From: Crotalaria pallida
Lineage: Eukaryota > Streptophyta > Magnoliopsida > Fabales > Fabaceae
Length of the DNA stretch: 64,000 bases
Direction: 5' to 3'
Assembly (NCBI GenBank): GCA_037953625.1
Contig: CM075651.1
Location: 68,620,501 to 68,684,500 of the forward strand
A program made the position numbers and the translations under genes. Position 1 is the stretch's first letter. Each line of letters opens with the position of its first letter. The notes under the pieces are model-generated. The model saw only the letters and a program-made list of their open reading frames with translations, made no database searches and was not told the DNA's origin. Positions 12,462-20,427 of this stretch are shown one piece after another.

Positions 12462-12682
12462 TCATATTCTTGGAATATGAGGAGGGTACTCCGGGAGTAC
12501 CAAATTATAACCTACTTGATGACACATTATAGATATGTGGCCAGTGTCTGGGACCTGGTTTTTATGCGTTTTGGGAACGTATGCGTTCTGGGAACGTGGT
12601 GCACACTCTGGGAGTGATGCTTATTATCCAAGTATGGTTCGGCATTATGTTCTGGGAACAAATGTCGGTGTTTCGGGAACAC
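12462..12682 (+). other. Hairpin array of the G1 5' LTR
   Basis: At least seven short inverted repeats in 220 bp, most with a three-base loop TGG, CGG or TTG, closed by C...G in most: TCATATTC/GAATATGA (12462-12480), GGTACTC/GAGTACC (12485-12501), CCAG-GTC/GAC-CTGG (12541-12558), ATGCGTTT/GAACGTAT (12564-12582), a second CGTTC/GAACG, GCA-CACTC/GAGTG-TGC (12601-12620), CATT-TGTTC/GAACA-AATG (12643-12664), GTGTTT/GAACAC (12668-12682). Arms differ from one hairpin to the next but stay self-complementary, several with wobble pairs. Confidence 0.65.
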
Positions 12683-12905
12683 AATGGTGTGTTGGATGGA
12701 CATCCAAGATGGACTTTTAGAGGCCTCAGTTTTGGATAGAAAATCATACATCATGCCACTTGCATTATAAGAGTTATAATGTTGAAAATTGGTGTGCTCA
12801 TATGTATTTGCATTATGATCTGTCCATGATATACTTGTGATTGTAATTTTAGTCTTTATCAATTATGTATATGTGTATACTTACTCCCTGTCCCCTGTTT
12901 AGGTG

Positions 12906-13379
12906 ATGGCCAGATACCTAGCTTGCATCGAGATACGCCCTATCCCTAGCGGTATATGGACGTATGAGGAGAACCGTGCCACTTTTGAGGGGGAGGTTGA
13001 GATTACTCTCTACCACCCTAACCCTCTGGTGCGAGTGCGACCTCGTCGATTTAGGATTCCCTTAGTCTACACTATGCATGTTTCACCTTTTTATACATAT
13101 AGAGGACCACCCCCGGCTCGACCTATGCGTCGTTTCCATAGTTTTCGTTTTAGAGCTGCCACTCGTTCCCATCCTTCCTCCCATAGAGTTGTCACTGAGG
13201 AGACTCCTTCTCCTGGTCCGACTGACTTGGATAGGACTGCTTCTGCAGACCTTAGACCCAGTGGTGGGGTCTCTACACAGTCGGGCGAGGTCGAGGAGGA
13301 CCCTGTGGAGGATGAGAGCAAGGAGGAGGTGCATGTTGAGCTGACTGTTTCTGCGAGAGGTGGACCCGTTGGTTCATAG
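12906..13379 (+). CDS. LTR-encoded protein of unknown function, G1 5' LTR copy
   Basis: The frame of 157 residues starts at the ATG three bases after the acceptor AG (a GTG codon precedes it in frame). The N-terminal ~100 residues are rich in aromatic and Arg residues, with a basic stretch RVRPRRFRIP and a second basic stretch RRFHSFRFRA. The C-terminal third is Ser/Pro-rich and then acidic. No known domain recognised, no signal peptide, no membrane segment. G3 encodes a homologue at the same LTR position. Over the first 101 codons I counted 43 identical, 38 synonymous and 20 replacement codons, so the protein has been under purifying selection. It would be the first ORF of the genomic RNA, and possibly a spliced exon. 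The role is unknown; nucleic-acid binding is a guess from the basic patches. Confidence 0.7.
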   Translation: MARYLACIEIRPIPSGIWTYEENRATFEGEVEITLYHPNPLVRVRPRRFRIPLVYTMHVSPFYTYRGPPPARPMRRFHSFRFRAATRSHPSSHRVVTEETPSPGPTDLDRTASADLRPSGGVSTQSGEVEEDPVEDESKEEVHVELTVSARGGPVGS

Positions 13380-14029
13380 GAGCTTGCATAGCGTAGATGT
13401 TTTGGATCCTAGATCCTAGGGATAGAGCGGTGGAGGATCTGAGGAGCTGCTGAGGACACGGATGACTTGCTCTGGGACTTCTATTTTGGATTTGTTATAT
13501 ATATTGTATATATCTGAGAGGTCTTAGAGTGAGCTTTTATTTTATGCAGCTGGTCTGTATATGTTTCATCAAAACATGCTATCTCGACTTTTTATCACTT
13601 GCTACTGACTGTACTGATGGGGTTATGTTATGACTTATATATATATATGATGTTTTTCTTTACCTCAGCAGTGCCCCATAAGTATTATTTTTACTTCCGC
13701 GAACTATGATTTCTATTAAGAAAGGATTCGGCGATAAGTTTATGCTTTATATATTCAAATTCAACTCGAGAGGCAAATGGTATGTTTTAATCTTAACTAT
13801 GAAGAGTATTTTCTATAGTTAAGGAAATGTTATCTCGAGAGCCTTTTCAAAACTAAGATATTGTTAAGCCGAACTTTCAAAAATGGTTTATGTTCAAAAG
13901 GGTTTATGAACGAGCAAGTACTAATTCTAAAAAGGAAAAATTTTCTAGCCCAAATTTTGATAGCAAGTATTCAATTATTTGGAAATATTAATTATTTTCA
14001 AGTTAGAAAGAGAGCGTCACACCCTTTGG

Positions 14030-14042
14030 TGGTATCAGAGCA
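14030..14042 (+). other. G1 primer binding site (initiator tRNA-Met)
   Basis: TGGTATCAGAGCA, 8 bp after the 5' LTR end at 14021; the spacer is CCCTTTGG-like and slightly longer than usual. Confidence 0.88.
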
Positions 14043-14181
14043 TTGGTCCTGTCCCTCATTGCCCCGAAGATGCAGCTAAGTATGGTATTCAATGTTGATT
14101 GAATATGTTTTGAGTAAGTTAGTAGTATTTATGTTTTAAAGACCTTTTTAGTAACCCAAAGCCCATAGTGCAGGTCTTTCT

Positions 14182-15074
14182 ATGGCAACCCGGAATAAAA
14201 TAATACTAATAAAATGTTAGAACGAATCACGACCGTACTGGAAGGCATGCAGCAGCAGCAGAGACAACAACCATCTCAAGGGCGAGCTGGTAACCCATCT
14301 GCTGGCAATATGGCGAATCAGGACGCTAAGACTCTGTCGGAGTTCAGAAAGTGCAACCCACCAAGGTTCGAGGGAGGATATAAACCTGACGAGGCGAACA
14401 AGTGGTTGTATGAGATTAACAAGATTTTCCGAACTCTGGAGTGTTCTGATGAACAGAAGGTGACCTATGTAGTGTACATGCTTCACGGAGAAGCTGAAAA
14501 CTGGTGGGATCACACTGTCCAATTGCTGAATTTTTAAAGGAGGGCAATCAATTGGGGAGTATTTATGGAGAAATTTCTAAATAAATATTTTCCAGAAGAT
14601 TTGCGGAGAAAGAAGGAAGTGGAATTCATGCAATTGAAGCAGGGGGATATGAGTGTAGGGGAGTATGCTGCCAGATTCGAGGAGCTGATGAAGTACTCTC
14701 CCTATTACTTAAATAACCCTGATGAAAGGAGTAAGTGTGTGAAGATTGAAGGTGGACTAAGGCCGGAACTGAAGTCTATCTTCAGTTATCAAAGGATTCA
14801 AAGTTTCCCTGCACTAGTGGATATGTGCAGAATGTATGAAGATGATAAGAAGGCTGAATTGATTGGAAGTCAAGTGAAGGGGGTTGGACAGAACTATGGA
14901 CCACAGAGGAAGAAGAACTTTGATCATCGGAATAATGGTCCATATTCTAAGAACAAGGGTAAGGGCAAGGCGGTGATGGATAACAAGAACAAGTCTCGCG
15001 ATAATGCTCCTTATTGCGAGAAGTGTAGGCGTTATCATCATGGTCAGTTTTGTTGGTCCACAGGAGGATGTTTC
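14182..15074 (+). pseudogene. gag: G1 gag, 5' part, broken and interrupted by C1
   Basis: Likely start ATG at 14182, matching the G3 start context. The frame fails at once: it hits a stop near 14218, and the coding frame resumes from about 14214, so there is an indel near the start. It then reads a retrotransposon Gag domain (including a CxDEQKVTYV-like segment and a GEAENWW motif typical of gypsy Gag) to a stop at 14535-14537. Past that stop the same frame continues through a basic linker and a partial Cys/His segment to 15074. There C1 interrupts it after a Cys-Phe pair; the second half of the zinc knuckle resumes at 33328. Confidence 0.85.
15070..15074. other. Left target-site duplication of C1 (GTTTC)
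   Basis: GTTTC before TGTTGGAG; repeated at 33326-33330. The duplication overlaps the Cys-Phe codons of the G1 zinc knuckle. Confidence 0.92.
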
Positions 15075-16612
15075 TGTTGGAGTGTGCCCTAGAGACAATC
15101 ATATTTTCTCTTTTACTTGTACTTATTTCATGTTTATGGATTATTACTATTAATAATAATGAGGCATTTCATTTATTATATTTATGCTTTAATTGTTTAA
15201 TTAAAATAGATATAATAAAGTCCTTAGGATTATAAGTTCAATGTCATAAGAATATCAAGTACATGACTTGATAGTGAGATCTTATTGATTGATAATTATC
15301 CTTAAAGATTCCCTAGTCGAGTATTATAGTTAATAAGGACAACTATAATACATCGAGACTAGTATGTGGCAGACTGATGACTGTATCTCACCGGTCATGG
15401 ATATGGGATATCAAGTCTTCACGTAAGTACACATTGGGACAATTGTGTACTGGATTGACCCGCCATGAGAATGCTACATGGGTTATTAAGTGAGTGTCAT
15501 AAGCGATTCTCATAGTGACAATGGTGTACATGGTCCTTCGACCTGAAGTCGCTACGGTTCCCAACATGAGGAATTATATGCTTTCACGCAATCAAACGTC
15601 ATCTTTAACCAGGTGATCATAACGGTTGTAGTCGGGTATATGACAAATCATGTAGAGGGATGTGAGTGACGTAGATGGGATTTGTCCTTCCTTATTAATA
15701 GGAATTATATCTCTGGGCCCCTTGATTGAGTGAAACGTTGAAATGTATGGCCATACTCAAGAAAGTCAATATGAGATATTGACGAGACTTGTTTAGACGC
15801 GTCTACTCAGGGATCAAGAAACCATATGTTACACTATTCATGGGTGACACGTTCCATGCCATGAGTGTAACTATGATATTTGGACAAAGGGATTAAGCTT
15901 ACACATGTTCATTGGTCATAGTAAAAGGTTTAGTCAAATCACAGACATTCCTGTCACTTGGGTAGCAATGATGTGTTACTAGATACCGCTCATTGCTTGT
16001 AAAGTTAAAATGTGATTTTAACATTACTGCCAACGTTACAGGAACCTATAGGGTCACACACTAAGAGCAGATAAAATTGGAGATATCACATATGATAAAA
16101 ATACAATAGTTGTATTTTTATAAAATTAAATCTTTCTGATATGATTAAGATATGATTCGTTTTATCTTTATGTATAAGATATAAATTTGATTTTATCTTC
16201 TACATATAAGATAGGATTCGAATTTATCTCCTAAAAGCCCAACCAGTTGGTCTGATAATATTATAAATATAATATTATTAGCTTTAGGGGAAAATGATGT
16301 GTGAGACACAGAACGGAAACCCTAGCCGTCATATCAGAGAGTGAGTGATACACAGACTCTCTCTTCTCTACTAGCATTGAGAAGAGAGACGTGACTCCAA
16401 TTGGGAATTTGTTCGTGTGGATACCAATAGAGGCACAACACATTGATGTGCTCGTGATTGACGAAGCGTTCGTGATAAGATTCGTTGGTCTCCTCTTCCC
16501 TGCAAAAGGTAATTTTATTCCCTATCTCAAATCATGCTTTCACATGGATCCTGGATGGAAATAGGATTTATTTTTTTTTTCCGCTGCGTTTGTCACATCC
16601 TATTTCCTAACA
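15075..16612 (+). repeat. C1 5' LTR (1538 bp)
   Basis: Starts TGTTGGAGTG and ends TTCCTAACA. Very close to the 3' LTR (31784-33325), with scattered substitutions and a small length change in the T-rich run near 16570. No ORF of note. Confidence 0.93.
16256..16277 (+). promoter_or_regulatory. C1 5' LTR TATA box inside a perfect 22-bp palindrome
   Basis: Arms TAATATTATA (16256-16265) and TATAATATTA (16268-16277) flank a two-base centre, and TATAAATA lies across it. The 3' LTR has the same palindrome (around 32966). It is the best TATA candidate in this LTR. Confidence 0.55.
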
Positions 16613-16613
16613 G

Positions 16614-16627
16614 TGGTATCAGAGCCA
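16614..16627 (+). other. C1 primer binding site (initiator tRNA-Met)
   Basis: TGGTATCAGAGCCA one base after the LTR end at 16612; a full 14-base match to the usual plant site. Confidence 0.92.
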
Positions 16628-16759
16628 CTTGCGAAACCATGATTTGATTATTTTTGATTAAACATGTTTTAATATGATTATAATATGCGATTAATCGAAA
16701 ATTAAAATAAAAAAAAAGAAAAGGCCTGCAAAAGGCCGTATGGACCAGCCGGCCAAAAC
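16628..16759 (+). other. C1 leader, part 1
   Basis: Non-coding leader between the primer site and the G2 insertion. It contains an A-rich stretch near 16700-16720. It continues at 26348. Confidence 0.7.
16755..16759. other. Left target-site duplication of G2 (AAAAC)
   Basis: AAAAC before TGTAACATCC; repeated at 26343-26347. Confidence 0.88.
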
Positions 16760-17123
16760 TGTAACATCCTAAACTTTATTTTAAATGAAATTATTAAATA
16801 AAAACCTAAGAAAAATTGGAATAATGACTTAATGAATTTTGGTAGATAGGTGAGTGGTGATTATAAGTCCTAGGGGTTGTATAGAAGGCAGTTGTGGCTT
16901 CGGGCAAAGTCATATAAGCGAAATCGGGAGTTAAATTGGCGTTTTAGATGTTATAAATCGACCGAAAAGGGAAAATTAGAAATTTATTATAGGATGCTAA
17001 GAAAATCAATTTTACCGTTGGATATGAAGTTTATGGGGTGAAGAAGCTTATCTAAAAATTTGGACCCAATCCGACGGTTAACGAAAAAGTTACAGCGAAT
17101 CGAAGGTTGAAGACCCTGTTTCT

Positions 17124-17354
17124 CGCCCAGGCGCACCAGCCATGCGCCCAGGCGGGTGCACTGTTCATAAGTGCACCAGGCAGTGAAAAACCCGCCCAGG
17201 CGAGGCATCAATTTGCCCAGGCGAGCGGTGATGCGCACCAGACGCACCAATTCGCATTTGGCGCGCCAGAATTTCCCCACCGCACGCACCAGGTGCACCA
17301 GCAGCACCAGCTGGTGCAGAACTCGGCCAAGCGAGTGATAGGCGCGCCCAGGCG
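17124..17354. promoter_or_regulatory. G2 palindrome pairs (CGCCCAGGCG) in the 5' LTR
   Basis: Three pairs of CGCCCAGGCG-type dyads, each spaced exactly 21 bp: 17124/17145, 17193/17214 and 17324/17345. Some members have decayed by one base (17214, 17324). GCACCAGCTGGTGC, a perfect 14-bp palindrome, lies between pairs 2 and 3. This GC-rich island stands out from the AT-rich LTR. Confidence 0.7.
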
Positions 17355-18028
17355 CGTGGCGCACACTAGATCAGATCTGGTGCGTTGATTTTTAGCTTGG
17401 GGTCTAAGTTTTTGTTTCAGGCCACACGATCTCCTGAGCTTCATGGCAAGAAAATAAAGCACTTAAAGCCTTCATTCCTTCTCATTTCAATAGCAACACA
17501 ACTCATCATCTCCATCAAATTCTCTCAAGCTCCAAGATCATTTCCACCACCAATCCTTCTCAAACACTTGGTTTTGGGCACCTCAAACCCAAAATCATTA
17601 AACCCCATCAAGTTTGTACCATGGAGGTTGGTTGAAGACTCATTCCTTCCCTCTCCCTTGGCTCACACGAGTTTGCTCCCTCTCTTCCTTCTTCTTGGTT
17701 TTTCAATTTCCATCATTGATTGGGGTAAGTTAGCTTCATGCCATGAATTAATTTCCTTTCCATTTCAACTTTCCTTAGCTCATAGAGTTTGTGCTCTAAA
17801 ACCTTAGGGTTCTTGCACTCATGGTTATGTAGGGATTGTGTTTCATGCCTTCCAACGAAAACCAAGGCAAGGACAAGGATCACTCATCTTGTGCTCTCTC
17901 AAATAGGATTGTGTACCATCATTTCATCATTTCCTTATTGAGGTGGCAAGCTAGGCTTAGGAAATTCAAGTTTCCAAGATTTTGAGCTAGGGCTCACTAA
18001 GGTTCTATTTACTTCTTGCTAATTTAAG

Positions 18029-18766
18029 GTAAGGAGTGGGTTATAGTGAGTATTGCCTTACTCTGGGGTTTAGTTTACGATATGCATATAATGTGTACTA
18101 GGAATTATGTGCTAGATAGGGTATTGCACCATAGGTTAATTAATAGATAGGATTTATGAGCTAAGAATAATAGAAATGATAACATGAATGTGCTTGAATT
18201 ACGTTGTTTGAATTATGGAGTATAATAGTGATAATGTGGATAATATGCCTGGACTGTGAAAGTTGATTTTATAGTGGATAATTGTGATAATTGGGTAATA
18301 AAAATATTTAGTGCAAAAATTTAAGAGGGGAATGTAATTGTTAAAGAGTAAGAATGGATAATGTTGAAAGAATGAGAATGAAATACACCCGGACGCAGTA
18401 AGTCGTGATCGCGTAAAGATGCGAACGCAGTAGGTCGTGACCAGGGACAGAATGAAATATACCCGGACGCAGTAAGTCGTGACCAGCACATTAGTGCGGA
18501 CGCAGTAGGACGTGACCAGGGACAAAATGTAAAAGTAATGTGAATATAATGGAAGAGAATAGAATAAAAGACTTGATTAAAATGTTGAATTAAGAACAAA
18601 GTGGAGGTGATTGAATTATGAAACTATTGAACATATTGTGATGTGTTGAGTTTTATTATGTGGTGATTAAATTGTTAATTGTGTTTGACTTGGTATTGCA
18701 TTATGTCTTAATTGGAAACTGCGTCCCCATTTTATGTGCAATACTCACTCCTTACTATCTCCACAG
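18029..18766 (+). other. Putative intron in the G2 5' LTR
   Basis: Donor-like AAG|GTAAGG at 18029 and acceptor ATCTCCACAG ending at 18766, then GTACTGAGGAAGAG. After the acceptor only about 20 codons are open before a stop near 18830, so G2 seems to keep the exon slot without the long protein. The 3' LTR acceptor is at 25839. Confidence 0.45.
18388..18525 (+). repeat. G2 repeat array (GGACGCAGTA...CGTGACC)
   Basis: Four units starting near 18390, 18424, 18464 and 18497, each GGACGCAGTA(A/G)GTCGTGA(C/T)C-like. GG...CC and ACG...CGT can pair across a bulge, so each may form a weak hairpin. It lies at the hairpin-array position of G1 and G3. The 3' LTR copy is near 25460-25598. Confidence 0.5.
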
Positions 18767-19287
18767 GTACTGAGGAAGAGTTTGCACTCGATCAGGCCCA
18801 GCAGGAGTACTCTCCCTCACAGGGAGAGTAGGTCACTTTTAGCTATGTAGGACATGGGAATGTCCTGGGCCCGATGACCTGATGTGAATCATTTTTGTTG
18901 TATATATAATGTAAATAGCTTTTTGGGGGCCCAGAACGACTCCTTTTGGGAAGGGGTCCTATTTTGGGGAAAATTGTTTTCCAACTTGTTTATATTCCGC
19001 TTAACTCTGATGCTTATACTCTGATGTCTCATACTGTGGTATCTTGATGTGTGCACGATGTGGCACTAGATGATATATACATATATGTGAATAGCCCTGC
19101 TGGCTTTGAAATTTGAATGTTGTTGTTTATCAGGTTGCAGGAAAACCAGAACTTTTGGGAAAGTCCTAAAAACAAACAAAACTCCGTCCGTTTGATGGGA
19201 GATTTTTGTAAATTAAAAAGAAAATTTTAAATTCACTATTTTAATTAAGGGTGTAAAAGGGTAAATAAACTTAGGTGTTACATTTTA

Positions 19288-19300
19288 TGGTATCAGAGCA
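19288..19300 (+). other. G2 primer binding site (initiator tRNA-Met)
   Basis: TGGTATCAGAGCA, 5 bp after the LTR end at 19282. Confidence 0.9.
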
Positions 19301-19460
19301 GTTTCCCTCGGCCTTTGGAGTTATGAGCTACTCCAGTGATTACTCACCGAGCGAGTGATCGATAATTATAGTTTAGAGTCTAGAGTTTATTGATAGGATG
19401 TTTATACTATTAATTATGCTATTAAGCATTAACTGTCAGCCTTGTGCATGACTAAACAGA

Positions 19461-20427
19461 ATGGCTGGTAGACGGATCGATAATGATGGGATCCAAGCTA
19501 TTCTGGAGCAGATGGCACAGATGCAACAGAGTCAGGGGAATAACATCGCAGCAGCAGCTGCAGTAGCAGCGACAGCAATAGCGGCTGCAATGATTCCTCA
19601 ACCCCCAGCTCCAGTTGCTATTGATTGGTTGGCGCGGTTCAGAAAGAACGATCCGCAGAAGTTCGAAGGTGGGTTCAATCCCGATGGGGCACAGCTATGG
19701 TTGCAAGAGATCGAGAAGATTCTTAATACTATGGCACCACCGGAGGAACAGAAGGTTCTGCTAGCACAGTACATGCTGACTAGTGAAGCGGAACACTGGT
19801 GGCAACAAATGCGGAGGGGATTGGATGCGAACAATCAGGCGATCACATGGGATTTGTTCAAGAATCGTTTTCTGGGCAAATACTTTCTTGAAGATGTTCG
19901 TAGAGAGAAGGAGATAACTTTTCTACAGCTCGTGCAAGGGAACATGAGCGTCGGTGAATATGCTGCTAGGTTTGAGGACTTGATCCGATATGCAGGGAGT
20001 TACAGGGATGCAGATGAACGGACCAAGTGCATCAAGTTCGTGACCGGACTTTGTTCTGAGATCAAGATGGCCTTTGAATATCAGAACATCAGCAACTTGT
20101 CTCAACTGATCAACATGACTAGCACGTATGAAAAGAGTCGCAAGCAACGTGCAGCTGAGAAACGCAGCAAGAATGTGCAGAAGTCTGGAGGTCCTGTCAG
20201 GGGCAAGAGTTCGGTGCAGCGACCTGGTCCTTACTCCCAGCCTAGAACGGGCCCAGTAGTGAGTGCCTAGGGTCCTATTCCGACTTGTCCACATTGTGGT
20301 AGACAGCATAAGGGGACTTGCTGGAAATTGGATCCAAGTAAGGGGGGACCAACCTGCTACAGGTGTGGTCAGCCAGGTCACATTATGTTGAATTGTCCTA
20401 GAAGTGCAGTCAAGAAGGAGGTGAATG
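19461..20427 (+). pseudogene. gag: G2 gag, with one in-frame stop
   Basis: ATG at 19461 opens a Gag with an Ala-rich N-terminus, a retrotransposon Gag domain (about residues 60-160, with EHWWQQM), then a basic linker. A TAG at 20268-20270 interrupts it. In the same frame follow two Cys/His clusters: a CPHCGRQHKGTC-type finger and a CCHC knuckle CYRCGQPGHIMLNC near 20358-20400. Two fingers are usual for Tekay-type Gag. The frame continues into protease without a gap, so gag-pol was one polyprotein. Confidence 0.88.

Larger units (their letters stand above)
11476..12902 (+). other. Putative intron in the G1 5' LTR, before the LTR ORF
   Basis: Donor-like AAG|GTATGG at 11476 (an earlier donor-like GTAAGT is at 11246) and acceptor CCTGTTTAG ending at 12902 after a pyrimidine-rich run. 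G2 (18029-18766) and G3 (46860-48131) have sites at the same places: donor (A/G)AGGTA(A/T)GG, acceptor followed by GT. The ATG of the LTR ORF follows the acceptor by three bases. Inferred from sequence only. Confidence 0.5.
10538..14021 (+). repeat. G1 5' LTR (3484 bp)
   Basis: Runs from TGTAACACCCC to GCGTCACA. Contents in order: palindrome pair (10804-10836), TATA box (10959), donor-like sites (11246, 11476), two more palindrome pairs (11890-12298), a hairpin array (12462-12682), an acceptor (12902), the LTR reading frame (12906-13379) and an AT-rich tail. It is about 98 percent identical to the 3' LTR apart from a deletion of roughly 96 bp near 12310, where the 3' LTR has 38600-38690; the breakpoint shows GAATTT microhomology. 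Confidence 0.93.
16760..19282 (+). repeat. G2 5' LTR (2523 bp)
   Basis: Starts TGTAACATCC, ends GGTGTTACA. Contains the GC-rich palindrome cluster 17124-17354, donor-like GTAAGT at 17725 and GGTAAGG at 18029, the repeat array 18390-18520, and an acceptor at 18766 followed by a short frame. Roughly 98 percent identical to the 3' LTR by eye. It lacks the long LTR ORF of G1 and G3. Confidence 0.93.

Noticed and set aside
14030..14042. Possible tRNA genes at the repeated TGGTATCAGAGC sites
   Set aside because: Only the 12-14 bases complementary to the tRNA 3' end are present, always next to an LTR end; these are primer sites.
17107..17388. ORFs on both strands in the GC-rich G2 island, repeated in the 3' LTR
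   Set aside because: The composition comes from repeated CGCCCAGGCG and GCACCAG; all frames are open by lack of AT, not by coding.
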